A model generated the notes under the pieces. That model made no database searches and was not told the origin of the DNA. It worked only from the letters and a program-made list of their open reading frames with translations. The translations under genes were made by a program, and so were the position numbers. Positions 18,043-26,116 of a stretch of 64,000 bases of DNA are shown here, in pieces. Numbering within the stretch: the first letter of the stretch is position 1; each line of letters starts with the position of its first letter. This DNA comes from Streptomyces sp. YIM 130001 (GTDB lineage: Bacteria; Actinomycetota; Actinomycetes; Streptomycetales; Streptomycetaceae): the NCBI RefSeq assembly GCF_003574445.1, contig NZ_KZ984551.1, positions 414,885 through 478,884 on the forward strand. The letters are read 5' to 3'.

Positions 18043-18840
18043 GTGCAGCGCATGCTCGACGTCAGCGACGACGTACGCGCCGAGATCGGCGACGCAGAGG
18101 CCGACCGGCTGCTCGCCGGGGACACCGCCCCCGGCGCCTACGACTGCACCTCGTGCCGCACCCCGGGCGACTCCGGACAGGAGCGCACCAGCACCGTGCT
18201 CTTCGTCGGCGAGGAGACCGCCGTTCTGGCGTTCGCCCACGCCATGTGTCTGCCGTCCCAGGTGGTTCCGGTCGCCGAGGAGCAACTCCAGGGCGCCGTG
18301 CGGTCCATCACCGGCGAGGAACAGGCGCCGGCCGGCGCCCCCCAGCAGCCCCAGCAGGCCGCCCCCGACCAGGCGGTGCTCGGGGTGACCAGCGGCCTCG
18401 TCCTGCTCGACGGCGTCCTGCACCCGGCTCTCGTCGTGGAGCCGACCGGACCGGTCGCCCGCCCCGGGTCCACCGAGCCCGGCGACGACTTCCTGCCCCT
18501 CCTGATCGAGCAGGGCTTCATGCCCGTCCCGCAGCTGGTCCGCGCCCCGGCGCCGCTGCACGGCTGGTCCGTACTCCTGGCCATGGGCCAGCTGCACGCC
18601 CTGCTCCAGCCCGGGGCCGGCGGCGGCCCCGCGGTCTCCTGGTGGCAGGCGCACCAGCCGCTGCAGGTCACCGACGGCTGGCGCACGGCCGCGACGAAGC
18701 TGGGCTCGGTCCTGGTGTTCGCCGCCCCGGCCGGCTCGATCGGCCGTCAGTCGCGCGAGGACCTGCTGCGCGACGCCCTCGACAAGGCCGCGGCCAACGG
18801 GCAGTTGGTGGCCGCGGCGATGCCGCTGGCCGGCACCTGA
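18043..18840 (+). CDS. Conserved hypothetical protein (no recognised domain)
   Basis: 265 aa from GTG 18043, chosen because GAGGAG sits 5 nt upstream; ATG 18052 is the alternative. Soluble, acidic, no signal peptide or membrane segment. The N-terminal part has a C-x-x-C pair (CTSCRTPGD, about residue 34) and a small hydrophobic core (TSTVLFVGEETAVLAFAHAMCLPSQVV). A Gln/Ala/Pro linker (AGAPQQPQQAAPDQ, about 98) leads to a second half with similar alternating strands (VLGVTSGLVLLDGVLHPALVVEP). This suggests two related alpha/beta subdomains. The product ends just before a hairpin terminator, so it is monocistronic. I do not recognise the function. Confidence 0.75.
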   Translation: MQRMLDVSDDVRAEIGDAEADRLLAGDTAPGAYDCTSCRTPGDSGQERTSTVLFVGEETAVLAFAHAMCLPSQVVPVAEEQLQGAVRSITGEEQAPAGAPQQPQQAAPDQAVLGVTSGLVLLDGVLHPALVVEPTGPVARPGSTEPGDDFLPLLIEQGFMPVPQLVRAPAPLHGWSVLLAMGQLHALLQPGAGGGPAVSWWQAHQPLQVTDGWRTAATKLGSVLVFAAPAGSIGRQSREDLLRDALDKAAANGQLVAAAMPLAGT

Positions 18841-18859
18841 CCACAGCGTCGGCCGCAGT

Positions 18860-18904
18860 GTGGGCCGCCGACCCGGGGCTTGTGAGCCCGGGCCGGCGGC
18901 CCAC
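18860..18904 (+). terminator. Hairpin terminator
   Basis: GTGGGCCGCCG (18860-18870) pairs with CGGCGGCCCAC (18894-18904), and CCCGGG/CCCGGG extends the stem inside. It lies 20 nt after the stop of the hypothetical gene. Confidence 0.75.
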
Positions 18905-19020
18905 GCCCGTTTCCGGGCCGACCGCGCACGCGCATCGCTCCGGTCGTGCCTCCGCCAACTCCGCACGGACTGGCGTAAATCCGCCCGCATCCGTCCGGCC
19001 CCGGGGTCGTTGGCACAGAT

Positions 19021-19389
19021 GTGCAGCCATACGACCCCTCCCGCCAGCCCATCCCGCCGATGCGCCCCGCGCACGACCGCTCCGGCGGCCGCTCGGGCAC
19101 GCCGATCTACGACCAGTTGTACGCGGAGTGGCGCCGGTCGTTCAGGACGCTGCCGGGCGACCGCTCGAGCGAGGACGAGCTCGGCTTCACGGCGTTCGGC
19201 TCCAACCCGCTGAGCGACGCGCGCGACCTCTCGGGGCCGGTGGGCAGGCACGGCCGTCCGGCCGGTGGGCAGCACGAGGACCGTCCCGCGCCCCAGCCGG
19301 GGCAGTGGTACGCGGTGGGCAGGCAGCCGCACTCCCTGAGCAGCCGTCCGCAGGCCGCGCTCCCGCCGGGGCCGCGCAGAGGCCACTGA
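19021..19389 (+). CDS. Small proline-rich hypothetical protein
   Basis: 122 aa from GTG 19021 (VQPYDPSRQPIPPMRP). A recognisable conserved-looking core is GTPIYDQLYAEWRRSFRTLPGDRSSEDELGF (residues 26-57), followed by a disordered Pro/Gly/Arg/Gln-rich tail. No ribosome binding site is evident, so it may be leaderless. No signal peptide or membrane segment. Codon-position GC pattern and the compact YDQLYAEWRRSF stretch suggest a real gene; the function is unknown. It converges on der, sharing the perfect 27-bp hairpin. Confidence 0.6.
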   Translation: MQPYDPSRQPIPPMRPAHDRSGGRSGTPIYDQLYAEWRRSFRTLPGDRSSEDELGFTAFGSNPLSDARDLSGPVGRHGRPAGGQHEDRPAPQPGQWYAVGRQPHSLSSRPQAALPPGPRRGH

Positions 19390-19406
19390 GCGGGTCCGGA
19401 CACGTC

Positions 19407-19464
19407 AGCGGCGGCGGGGCCGCACTCCGCGGTATGCACCGCGGAGTGCGGCCCCGCCGCCGCT
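19407..19464. terminator. Perfect 27-bp hairpin, bidirectional terminator
   Basis: Positions 19407-19433 are exactly complementary to 19438-19464, with the 4-nt loop ATGC. It lies between the convergent small hypothetical gene and der. No U-tract on either strand. Confidence 0.85.
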
Positions 19465-19495
19465 GCTCGTACGCCCGCTCAGAGCCGGCCGGCTG

Positions 19496-20968
19496 CTACT
19501 TCTTGCGGCCGCGCTTCTCGCGCACCCGCACCGAGATATGGATCGGCGTGCCCTCGAAGCCGAACTCCTCGCGCAGGCGGCGCTCCACGTAACGCCGGTA
19601 GCCGTGCTCGATGAAGCCGGAGGCGAAGAGCACGAACCGCGGCGGCCTGGTGCCCGCCTGGGTGCCGAAGAGGATACGAGGCTGCTTTCCGCCACGGATC
19701 GGGTGCGGGTGCGAGGAGACCAGTTCGCCGAGGAAGGCGTTGAGCCGCCCGGTGGGGACCCGGGTCTCCCAGCCCGCGAGGGCCGCCTCGATCGCGGGGA
19801 CCAGCTTCTCCATGTGCCGGCCGGTGCGGGCCGAGACGTTCACCCGGGGTGCCCAGGCGATCTGGCCGAGCTCGGTCTCGATCTCCCGCTCCAGGTAGTA
19901 GCGCCGCTCCTCGTCGAGGTCGTCCCACTTGTTGTACGCGACGACGATCGCGCGGCCCGCCTCGACGGCCATCGTGACGATGCGCTGGTCCTGGATGCTG
20001 ATGGTGTCGCTGGCGTCGATGAGGATGACCGCGACCTCGGCCTTCTCCACCGCGGCGGCGGTACGCAGCGAGGCGTAGTAGTCCGCGCCCTGCTGCAGGT
20101 GCACGCGCTTGCGGATACCGGCCGTGTCGACGAACTTCCAGGTGACGCCGCCGAGTTCGATCAGCTCGTCGACCGGGTCGCGGGTGGTGCCCGCCAGTTC
20201 GTTGACGACGACACGGTCCTCGTTCGCCACCTTGTTCAGGAGCGAGGACTTGCCGACGTTCGGGCGGCCGATCAGGGCGATACGCCGAGGACCGCCGAGC
20301 CCGATGCTGCCGAAGGTCTCCTTGGGAGCCTCCGGGAGCGCTTCGAGGACGGCGTCGAGCATGTCACCGGTGCCGCGGCCGTGCAGCGAGGAGACCGGGT
20401 GCGGCTCGCCGATGCCGAGCGACCACAGAGCGGTGGCGTCGGCCTCGCCGCTCTGTCCGTCGACCTTGTTGGCGCACAGCACCACCGGCTTGCCCGCCCG
20501 GCGAAGCAGCTTGACGACGGCCTCGTCGGTGTCGGTGACACCGACCGTCGAGTCGACCACGAAGACCACCGCGTCGGCGGCCTCGATCGCGTACTCGGCC
20601 TGCGCTGCGACGGAGGCGTCGATGCCGAGGACGTCCTGCTCCCAGCCGCCGGTGTCGACGACCTTGAAGCGGCGGCCCGACCATTCGGCCTCGTAGGTCA
20701 CGCGGTCGCGGGTGACGCCCGGCTTGTCCTCGACGACGGCCTCACGGCGGCCGATGATCCGGTTGACCAGGGTCGACTTGCCGACATTGGGGCGGCCAAC
20801 GACAGCGAGCACCGGCAGCGGCCCGTGGCCCGCCTCGTCGATGGCGCCCTCGACATCCTCGACGTCGAAGCCCTCCTCCGCGGCGAGCTCCATGAACTGC
20901 TCGTACTCGGCGTCGCCAAGCGCCCCGTGCTCGTGCTCCGAGCCGCCGGGCTCGTTTCGGTCGCTCAT
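19496..20968 (-). CDS. der: Ribosome-associated GTPase Der (EngA)
   Basis: 490 aa from ATG 20968. An acidic N-terminal extension (residues 1-50) is typical of actinobacteria. Two tandem GTPase domains follow. The first begins [19 protein letters not shown], with switch DTGGWEQD and NKVD; the second begins [19 protein letters not shown], with DTAGIRKR and NKWD. The C-terminal KH-like domain (about 400-490) ends in the basic EKRGRKK. Der is essential for maturation and stability of the 50S ribosomal subunit. Last gene of the run tyrA-cmk-plsC-der, 95 bp after plsC. A strong hairpin follows. Confidence 0.96.
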   Translation of the reverse strand: MSDRNEPGGSEHEHGALGDAEYEQFMELAAEEGFDVEDVEGAIDEAGHGPLPVLAVVGRPNVGKSTLVNRIIGRREAVVEDKPGVTRDRVTYEAEWSGRRFKVVDTGGWEQDVLGIDASVAAQAEYAIEAADAVVFVVDSTVGVTDTDEAVVKLLRRAGKPVVLCANKVDGQSGEADATALWSLGIGEPHPVSSLHGRGTGDMLDAVLEALPEAPKETFGSIGLGGPRRIALIGRPNVGKSSLLNKVANEDRVVVNELAGTTRDPVDELIELGGVTWKFVDTAGIRKRVHLQQGADYYASLRTAAAVEKAEVAVILIDASDTISIQDQRIVTMAVEAGRAIVVAYNKWDDLDEERRYYLEREIETELGQIAWAPRVNVSARTGRHMEKLVPAIEAALAGWETRVPTGRLNAFLGELVSSHPHPIRGGKQPRILFGTQAGTRPPRFVLFASGFIEHGYRRYVERRLREEFGFEGTPIHISVRVREKRGRKK

Positions 20969-21063
20969 GAAGTCCGTACCTCTGTCACTGTTCGTACCGC
21001 GGGAAGGTGTGGCTGGGGCCACGCGGGGCAGCCGTGCAGCGGCCCCTGGGGAAGAAGTCTCGC

Positions 21064-21723
21064 TCAGCGCCCGGTCATGCGCCTGGCGTTCTCCAGGTGC
21101 CCGGTGAGGCGCTCCTGGATACGTACGGTCGCCTCGTCGAGCGCCTTACGGGTACGGCGACCGCTGCCGTCACCCGCTTCGAAGGCCTCGCCGAACACCA
21201 CGTCGACGCGACTGCGCAGCGGCGGGAGACCCGTTATCAGGCGTCCCTTGCGCTCGCCGCTGCCGAGCACCGCGACCGGCACGATCGGCGCTCCGCTGCG
21301 TACCGCGAAGTACGCGAGGCCGGCCCTGAGCGAGGCGAAGTCGCCCTCGCCCCGGGTGCCCTCGGGAAAGATCCCGAGCACGCCGCCGTCTTCGAGCACC
21401 CCGAGAGCACGGGTGATCGCGTTCCGGTCGGCGATCGAACGGTCCACCTTGACCTGGCCGATCCGGTGCAGGAACGGACCGAGCGGCCCGACGAACGCCT
21501 CCTGCTTGATCAGGAAGTGCACGGGCCGCGGGGCGGTACCCATCAGCATCGGGCCGTCCAGGTTGTGCGCATGGTTCACCGCGAGGACGACCGGTCCCGA
21601 AGCGGGGACCCGCCAGGCGCCGAGCACGCGCGGCTTCCACAGGCCGTACATCAGGCCGACGCCGATACGGCGGCCGACCTCGGCGCCCCGCTCGGTGGGT
21701 GCCGCGGCGTCGGATGCGGTCAC
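21064..21723 (-). CDS. plsC: 1-acyl-sn-glycerol-3-phosphate acyltransferase (PlsC family)
   Basis: 219 aa. The start is GTG 21723, which overlaps the cmk stop (GTGA). The acyltransferase motifs are in order: NHAHNLD (catalytic N-H-x4-D, about residue 50), the acceptor-binding KVDRS region, FPEGTRG (about 120), and IVPVAV. It acylates lysophosphatidic acid, or a related lysolipid, at the inner membrane face in phospholipid synthesis. The location between cmk and der is conserved in actinobacteria as I recall. There is no transmembrane helix beyond a short hydrophobic N-terminal segment (GVGLMYGLW). Confidence 0.9.
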   Translation of the reverse strand: MTASDAAAPTERGAEVGRRIGVGLMYGLWKPRVLGAWRVPASGPVVLAVNHAHNLDGPMLMGTAPRPVHFLIKQEAFVGPLGPFLHRIGQVKVDRSIADRNAITRALGVLEDGGVLGIFPEGTRGEGDFASLRAGLAYFAVRSGAPIVPVAVLGSGERKGRLITGLPPLRSRVDVVFGEAFEAGDGSGRRTRKALDEATVRIQERLTGHLENARRMTGR

Positions 21724-22442
21724 TTCGCCGCCCGCTTCTCCTCGACAAGGGTGACGACGCACTCGATGACCTGCTGCAGTGTGAGGTCGGTGGTGTCCAC
21801 CTCGACCGCGTCCCCGGCCTTCGCCAGCGGCGAGGTCTTGCGGCCGGAGTCGGCGGCGTCCCGCTGGATCAGGGACTCCCGGGTCGCGGCGACGTCGGCG
21901 CCCTTGAGCTCGCCGCTGCGCCGGGCGGCCCGCGCCTCGGGGGACGCGGTCAGGAAGACCTTGAGGTCGGCGTCGGGCAGCACGGTCGTGCCGATGTCAC
22001 GGCCCTCGACGACGATGCCCACCTCCGCGCCCGCGGCGATGGAGCGCTGCAGTTCGGTGATCCGGGTGCGCACCTCGGGGACCGCGCTGACCGCGCTGAC
22101 CTTCGAGGTGACCTCCTCGGTACGGATCGGGCCGGCCACATCCGTACCGTCGACGGTGATGGTCGGTCCCGACGGGTCCGTACCGGAGACGATCTCGGAC
22201 TTGTCGGCGGCGTCGGCGATCGCGGAGGGGTCCGTGATGTCGATGCCGTTGCTCACCATCCACCAGGTGATGGCGCGGTACTGGGCCCCGGTGTCCAGGT
22301 AGCTCAGGCCGAGCTGGGCTGCGACGGCCTTCGACGTGCTCGACTTGCCCGTACCGGAGGGACCGTCGATGGCGACGATCACGGCCGGGGCGGTGCGGGC
22401 GGCTGCTGCGGTTTCCACGGGGGTGGACACCTTCCTGGTCAC
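21720..22442 (-). CDS. cmk: Cytidylate kinase
   Basis: 240 aa. Start taken at GTG 22442; the next in-frame GTGs at 22430 and 22418 are possible, since the ribosome binding site is not decisive. The P-loop is AIDGPSGTGKSS (about residues 24-35). CMP-binding residues include YLDTGAQYRAI and EGRDIGTTVLPDAD; the LID region is RREL-like (AARRSGELKG) with IQRDAADSGRKTSPL. It phosphorylates CMP and dCMP to the diphosphates with ATP. The stop overlaps plsC. tyrA lies 137 bp upstream, so cmk may have its own promoter. Confidence 0.94.
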   Translation of the reverse strand: MTRKVSTPVETAAAARTAPAVIVAIDGPSGTGKSSTSKAVAAQLGLSYLDTGAQYRAITWWMVSNGIDITDPSAIADAADKSEIVSGTDPSGPTITVDGTDVAGPIRTEEVTSKVSAVSAVPEVRTRITELQRSIAAGAEVGIVVEGRDIGTTVLPDADLKVFLTASPEARAARRSGELKGADVAATRESLIQRDAADSGRKTSPLAKAGDAVEVDTTDLTLQQVIECVVTLVEEKRAAK

Positions 22443-22579
22443 GAGGGTCTGCGGGTCGGGGCGGGAGAGGAGGCTTGTCGCTCGGCAAGCCCTGCGCCCC
22501 GCACAAGGTTACTGGCTCCCGCGTGTCCCTCGGACGGCCGCACCGATTGCCGCCTCACCGGCCCCCGCACCGGTCCCTG

Positions 22580-23665
22580 CTACTGGCGGATCGACCAGCC
22601 CCGCTCCCGCAGCGACGCGGTGAGGACCGGTGCCGCCTTGGGCTCCACCATGAGCTGCACGAGACCGGCCTGCTGACCGGTGGCGTGCTCGATGCGTACG
22701 TCCTCGATGTTGACGCCCGCGAGTCCGGCGTCGGCGAAGATACGGGCCAGCTGTCCTGGCTGGTCGTCGATGAGAACGGCGACCGTCTCGTACGCGGCCG
22801 GGGCAGTGCCGTGCTTGCCCGGCACCCTGACCTGGCCGGCGTTGCCGCGACGCAGGAGGTCCTCGACGCCGGCCGCGCCGCCGAGCCGCTTGGCCTCGTC
22901 GAAGGACTGCAGGGCGCGCAGCGACTCCACCGTCTCGTGCAGGTCCGCGGCCACGGCGTCGAGCAGATCGGCGACCGGGCCGGGGTTGGCGGAGAGGATG
23001 TCGATCCACATCCGGGGATCGGAGGCGGCGATCCGGGTGACGTCGCGGATGCCCTGGCCGCACAGTCGTACGGCGGTGTCCTCGGCCTTCTCGAGCCGGG
23101 CCGCGACCATGCTGGAGAGCAGGTGCGGCATGTGCGAGACGAGGGCGACGGCGCGGTCGTGCGCGCCGGCGTCCATGACCACCGGCACCGCACGGCACAG
23201 GGCCACGACCTCGAGCGCGAGGTTGAGCACCTCGGTGTCGGTGTCCCGGGTGGGCGTGAGCACCCAGGGCCTGCCCTCGAACAGATCCGCGGTGGCGGCG
23301 AGCGGACCGGAGCGCTCCCGGCCGGACATCGGATGCGTACCGATGTACCGGGACAGATCCACGCCGAGCTCCTCGAGCTCGCGGCGCGGGCCGCTCTTGA
23401 CGCTCGCCACGTCCAGATAGCCCCGGGCGGCGTCGGCCGCGACGGCGTCGGCCAGCGTCGTGGCCACGTGCGCGGGCGGGACGGCGATCACGGCCAGGTC
23501 GACGGGCGCGTCCGGAGCCGCGTCCGTGCCGGCGCCGAGCGCGGCCGCGGTGCGTGCCTGCTCGGGGTCGTGGTCGGCGAGGTGCACAGTGACGCCCCGG
23601 CCCACCAGGGCAAGGGCGACGGAGGTACCGATCAGGCCGGTGCCGATGACGATGGCGGTTCTCAC
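22580..23665 (-). CDS. tyrA: Prephenate dehydrogenase with ACT domain
   Basis: 361 aa. GTG 23665 overlaps the stop of the chorismate mutase gene (GTGA). Residues 1-165 form the NAD(P)-binding Rossmann domain (AIVIGTGLIGTSVALAL). The helical catalytic domain carries THPMSGRERSG and DAGAHDRAVALVSHMPHLLSS, whose histidines match the prephenate-binding site. The C-terminal 70 residues are an ACT domain (VAVLIDDQPGQLARIFADAGLAGVNIED), which suggests feedback by tyrosine. It oxidatively decarboxylates prephenate to 4-hydroxyphenylpyruvate. Coupled with AroH, the pair carries chorismate to the tyrosine precursor. Confidence 0.94.
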   Translation of the reverse strand: MRTAIVIGTGLIGTSVALALVGRGVTVHLADHDPEQARTAAALGAGTDAAPDAPVDLAVIAVPPAHVATTLADAVAADAARGYLDVASVKSGPRRELEELGVDLSRYIGTHPMSGRERSGPLAATADLFEGRPWVLTPTRDTDTEVLNLALEVVALCRAVPVVMDAGAHDRAVALVSHMPHLLSSMVAARLEKAEDTAVRLCGQGIRDVTRIAASDPRMWIDILSANPGPVADLLDAVAADLHETVESLRALQSFDEAKRLGGAAGVEDLLRRGNAGQVRVPGKHGTAPAAYETVAVLIDDQPGQLARIFADAGLAGVNIEDVRIEHATGQQAGLVQLMVEPKAAPVLTASLRERGWSIRQ

Positions 23666-24024
23666 TGGGCGATGTCCTTGCGGAGGGCGGCCGCGGCACC
23701 GAGGTACACGTGGGTGATCTCGGACCGGGGTTTGTCCGACTCGATGTGCGCCAGCACGCGGACGACGCGGGGCATGGCGTCCTCGATGTCGAGTTCCTGG
23801 GCGCAGATCAGCGGTACGTCGACGATGCCGAGTCCTCGGGCGGCCGCCGCCGGGAAGGCGCTGTGCAGATCGGGGGTGGCGGTGAACCAGACGCTGATCA
23901 GATCGTCGTGGCTCAGCTCGTTGCGCTCGAGTACGGCGGTCAGCAACTGGGCCACCTGCTCGTCCATGTGACCGGCCTCGTCCTGTGCCAACTGGACGGC
24001 GCCCCGGACCGCTCGTACCGCCAC
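23662..24024 (-). CDS. aroH: Chorismate mutase, AroH class
   Basis: 120 aa. The start is GTG 24024, with GGGAG 6 nt upstream; the longer open frame is unsupported. It begins VAVRAVRGAVQLAQDEAGHMDEQVAQLL. RGA near residue 6 and the C-terminal MPRVVRVLAHIE ... ITHVYLGAAAALRKD match the B. subtilis AroH trimeric type, with catalytic arginines Arg7 and the RVVRV arginine. It converts chorismate to prephenate in the cytosol, and the downstream overlapping gene tyrA consumes the product. The usual AroQ mutase fold is excluded by the sequence. Confidence 0.93.
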   Translation of the reverse strand: MAVRAVRGAVQLAQDEAGHMDEQVAQLLTAVLERNELSHDDLISVWFTATPDLHSAFPAAAARGLGIVDVPLICAQELDIEDAMPRVVRVLAHIESDKPRSEITHVYLGAAAALRKDIAQ

Positions 24025-24206
24025 GCTGTTCTCCCTTTGCGCTGCCTGGTTCCTGTCGTTGCCCGCACAGCGTAGTCGGCCCAGGCGCGACGGATACGCG
24101 GCGACCGCCGACCGAGACGGCCGCCGTGCGTTTCCGTCGGGCAGGGCTGACCTGGCCGTACTCCCTGCGCGTCCACGCACTCGGGATACGCCTTCCGGAC
24201 GAGGTC

Positions 24207-24587
24207 TCAGAGCCGCTGCTCGCGGGTGACGTCCTCCGGCGGGGACGTCGGCACCTGCCCCTGGGGCGTGAGTTCGTCGACGGCCACGGGCAGCGTGTGA
24301 GCGATCTCGTCGGCGGCCTGGTCCGGGGGACGCCGTTCTCCTGGGTGACGCGCTGCAGGGTGGCGTCGGGCAGTGCCTCCCGCACCTGCTCGGGGGTGAC
24401 CGGCTGGTTGTCCCCAGTTGCGACCCAGCACTTGCCCTGCTTGCCCTGGCCGACGAGACCCGCCTTGCCGAACTGCCCGATGAGGCAGGCGGGGGTTGCC
24501 GCCGGCGCTGCCGGTTCCGGGCGCTCCCCCGCTCTGCTTGCCTGCGAGGACGCTGCCGAGCAGACATCCCAGATCGCTGTCCGCCAT
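24207..24587 (-). pseudogene. YidB-like (DUF937) gene with two compensating single-base frameshifts
   Basis: Read straight through, the frame from ATG 24587 to TGA 24207 stays open for 126 codons, but only its two ends resemble the family. The start MADSDLGCLLGSVLAGKQSGG and the end DQAADEIAHTLPVAVDELTP are YidB-like. The middle of this frame (about 24330-24490) is arginine-rich nonsense. The family-like sequence lies there in the neighbouring frame: LIGQFGKAGLVGQGKQGK, then DNQPVTPEQVREALPDATLQ. The switches fall at runs of five G on the plus strand, 24491-24495 and 24325-24329. One base extra at the first and one missing at the second would explain it. Either the gene is damaged or both are homopolymer sequencing errors; in the second case the product is an intact YidB-like cytoplasmic protein of unknown function. 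Confidence 0.75.
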
Positions 24588-24805
24588 GGAGTCGTGCCTT
24601 TCGGGAGGGGAACCGGGGCACACCAGGGCCCGCGGCGCTCCTGCCGCGTCCCGGCCGGGAGGCCCGGTCAGGGCCAATGTCACCCGTTCCGCCCACTGCC
24701 GCCACTCGGGGCAGAGCTGCCGGCGCACCGGCTTCATGCCCACGTCCGGGGGCATTTGGCGCCGTGGTGCTTCATCCGCGGAGCCGGCGGCCTCAGGATG
24801 ACGGC

Positions 24806-25291
24806 ATGACTGTGCAACGTACGAACCGAAGGGCCGTACTCGCCGCGGGAACCGTGCTGGCGGGCACCGTGCTCACCGGCTGCGGCGACAGCGACGACGG
24901 AGGAGGAGACAGCGGCGGAACGGACGAGACGACCGGCCCGCCCAAGGAGCCCACGAGCGAAGGCTCATCGGGCGAGGACCAGCAGGAGACCGGCGATTCC
25001 GACGGGGACGCGCTCGCCCGCACCTCGGAGATCCCGGTCGGCGGAGGAAAGATCTTCGCCGACGAGAAGGTGGTCGTGACGCAGCCGGCCAAGGGCGACT
25101 TCAAGGCCTTCTCCGCGGTCTGTTCGCATCAGGGCTGCATGGTGAAGTCGGTCGAGGGCGGCACGATCAACTGCGTATGCCACGGAAGCAAGTTCAGCAT
25201 CGAGGACGCCTCGGTACAGGAAGGGCCCGCGACCCGTCCGCTGCCGGCCGAGAAGATCACGGTGTCGGGCGACTCGATCGGCCTCGACTGA
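24806..25291 (+). CDS. Rieske [2Fe-2S] lipoprotein
   Basis: 161 aa from ATG 24806. Residues 1-25 are a lipoprotein signal with twin-arginine character (NRRAVLAAGTVLAGTVLTGC); the lipidated residue is Cys26. A disordered acidic Gly/Ser/Asp/Glu linker runs to residue 70. The Rieske domain (71-161) has CSHQGC (Cys106, His108, Cys111) and CVCHGSKFS (Cys123, Cys125, His126). That is CxH-x14-CxxH plus the extra disulfide pair seen in bc-type Rieske proteins. It would be exported folded by Tat and sit on the outer membrane face as an electron carrier. It is not beside cytochrome bc genes, so the partner is unknown. Confidence 0.9.
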   Translation: MTVQRTNRRAVLAAGTVLAGTVLTGCGDSDDGGGDSGGTDETTGPPKEPTSEGSSGEDQQETGDSDGDALARTSEIPVGGGKIFADEKVVVTQPAKGDFKAFSAVCSHQGCMVKSVEGGTINCVCHGSKFSIEDASVQEGPATRPLPAEKITVSGDSIGLD

Positions 25292-25325
25292 CTCGGTCCG
25301 GCACCGCCTCCCGGCGCCGGGACAT

Positions 25326-25386
25326 CGACCGGCGCCGGAGCACCGCTCGGAGCCGGAAAACCGACCGGCGCCGGAAAACCGCTCGG
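25326..25386. repeat. Direct repeat, two 25-bp copies at 36-bp period
   Basis: Copies at 25326-25350 and 25362-25386 begin CGACCGGCGCCGG and end ACCGCTCGG. They differ at two bases. They lie in the gap before the nucleotidyltransferase gene. Confidence 0.7.
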
Positions 25387-25406
25387 CCAGGGCCTCGGCC
25401 CTCGCT

Positions 25407-25412
25407 TAGGCT
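25407..25412 (+). promoter_or_regulatory. -10 box of a leaderless promoter (nucleotidyltransferase gene)
   Basis: TAGGCT lies 8 nt before the ATG at 25421, a spacing that puts transcription start at or next to the start codon. No ribosome binding site is present. Confidence 0.45.
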
Positions 25413-25420
25413 CGCTCGTC

Positions 25421-26113
25421 ATGAGCCCCGAGGATCTCGTCCGTGACCACACGGTGTACTCCTGCGTGATCGGCTCACGCGCCTTCGGGCTCGCCACCGA
25501 CGCGAGCGACACCGACCGGCGCGGTGTGTACCTCGCGCCCACGCCGTTGTTCTGGCGGTTCGACAAGCCGCCGACGCATGTCGAAGGGCCGCGCGAGGAG
25601 GAGTTCTCCTGGGAGTTCGAGCGGTTCTGCGAGCTCGCTCTGCGCTCCAATCCGAACATCCTCGAGTGCCTGCACTCCCCGTTCGTCGAACACATCGACG
25701 CCACCGGCCGCGAACTGCTCGCCATCCGCGGTGCGTTCCTGTCCCGGCAGGCGCACCGGACGTTCACCCGGTACGCGATCGGCCAGCGCAAGAAACTCGA
25801 CGCGGACACCCGGCAGTACGGCGCTCCGCGCTGGAAGCACGCGATGCATCTGCTGCGGCTGTTGATCAGTTGCCGCGAGCTGCTGCGTTCGGGCGCCCTG
25901 GTGATCGACGTCGGCGATGACCGCGAGGACCTGCTGGCCGTCAAGCGCGGCGAAGTCCCGTGGTCCGAGGTCGAGTTGCGAATGTCCCGGCTCGCGGACG
26001 AGGCGGACGCGGCGGTGGACGGCTCGCCCCTGCCGGTCGAGCCCGACCGCGCCCGGGTCGCCGACCTGCTGCACCGGGTCCGCCGCGCGTCCGCACTGCG
26101 CGCGCAGGACTAG
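25421..26113 (+). CDS. MNT/Pol-beta-fold nucleotidyltransferase domain protein (COG3541-like)
   Basis: 230 aa from ATG 25421, probably leaderless. The nucleotidyltransferase signature is GSRAFGLATDASDTDRRGVYL (residues about 18-38), with GS and the D-x-D metal ligands. The following helical region includes FSWEFERFCELALRSNPNILECL and KHAMHLLRLLISCRELL, which are typical of the uncharacterised COG3541 group, some of which occur in phage T4-like genomes. The reaction is probably transfer of a nucleotide to a protein or small molecule; no target is known. It converges on the ADP-ribosylglycohydrolase gene with 3 bp between stops, which may link the two functionally. Confidence 0.8.
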   Translation: MSPEDLVRDHTVYSCVIGSRAFGLATDASDTDRRGVYLAPTPLFWRFDKPPTHVEGPREEEFSWEFERFCELALRSNPNILECLHSPFVEHIDATGRELLAIRGAFLSRQAHRTFTRYAIGQRKKLDADTRQYGAPRWKHAMHLLRLLISCRELLRSGALVIDVGDDREDLLAVKRGEVPWSEVELRMSRLADEADAAVDGSPLPVEPDRARVADLLHRVRRASALRAQD

Positions 26114-26116
26114 GCC

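Noticed and set aside
22580..24385. 601-codon frame starting in the yidB-like region and running into tyrA
   Set aside because: It joins the displaced middle of the yidB-like gene, the antisense-free gap and aroH in a wrong frame before tyrA; tyrA has a clear coupled start at 23665.
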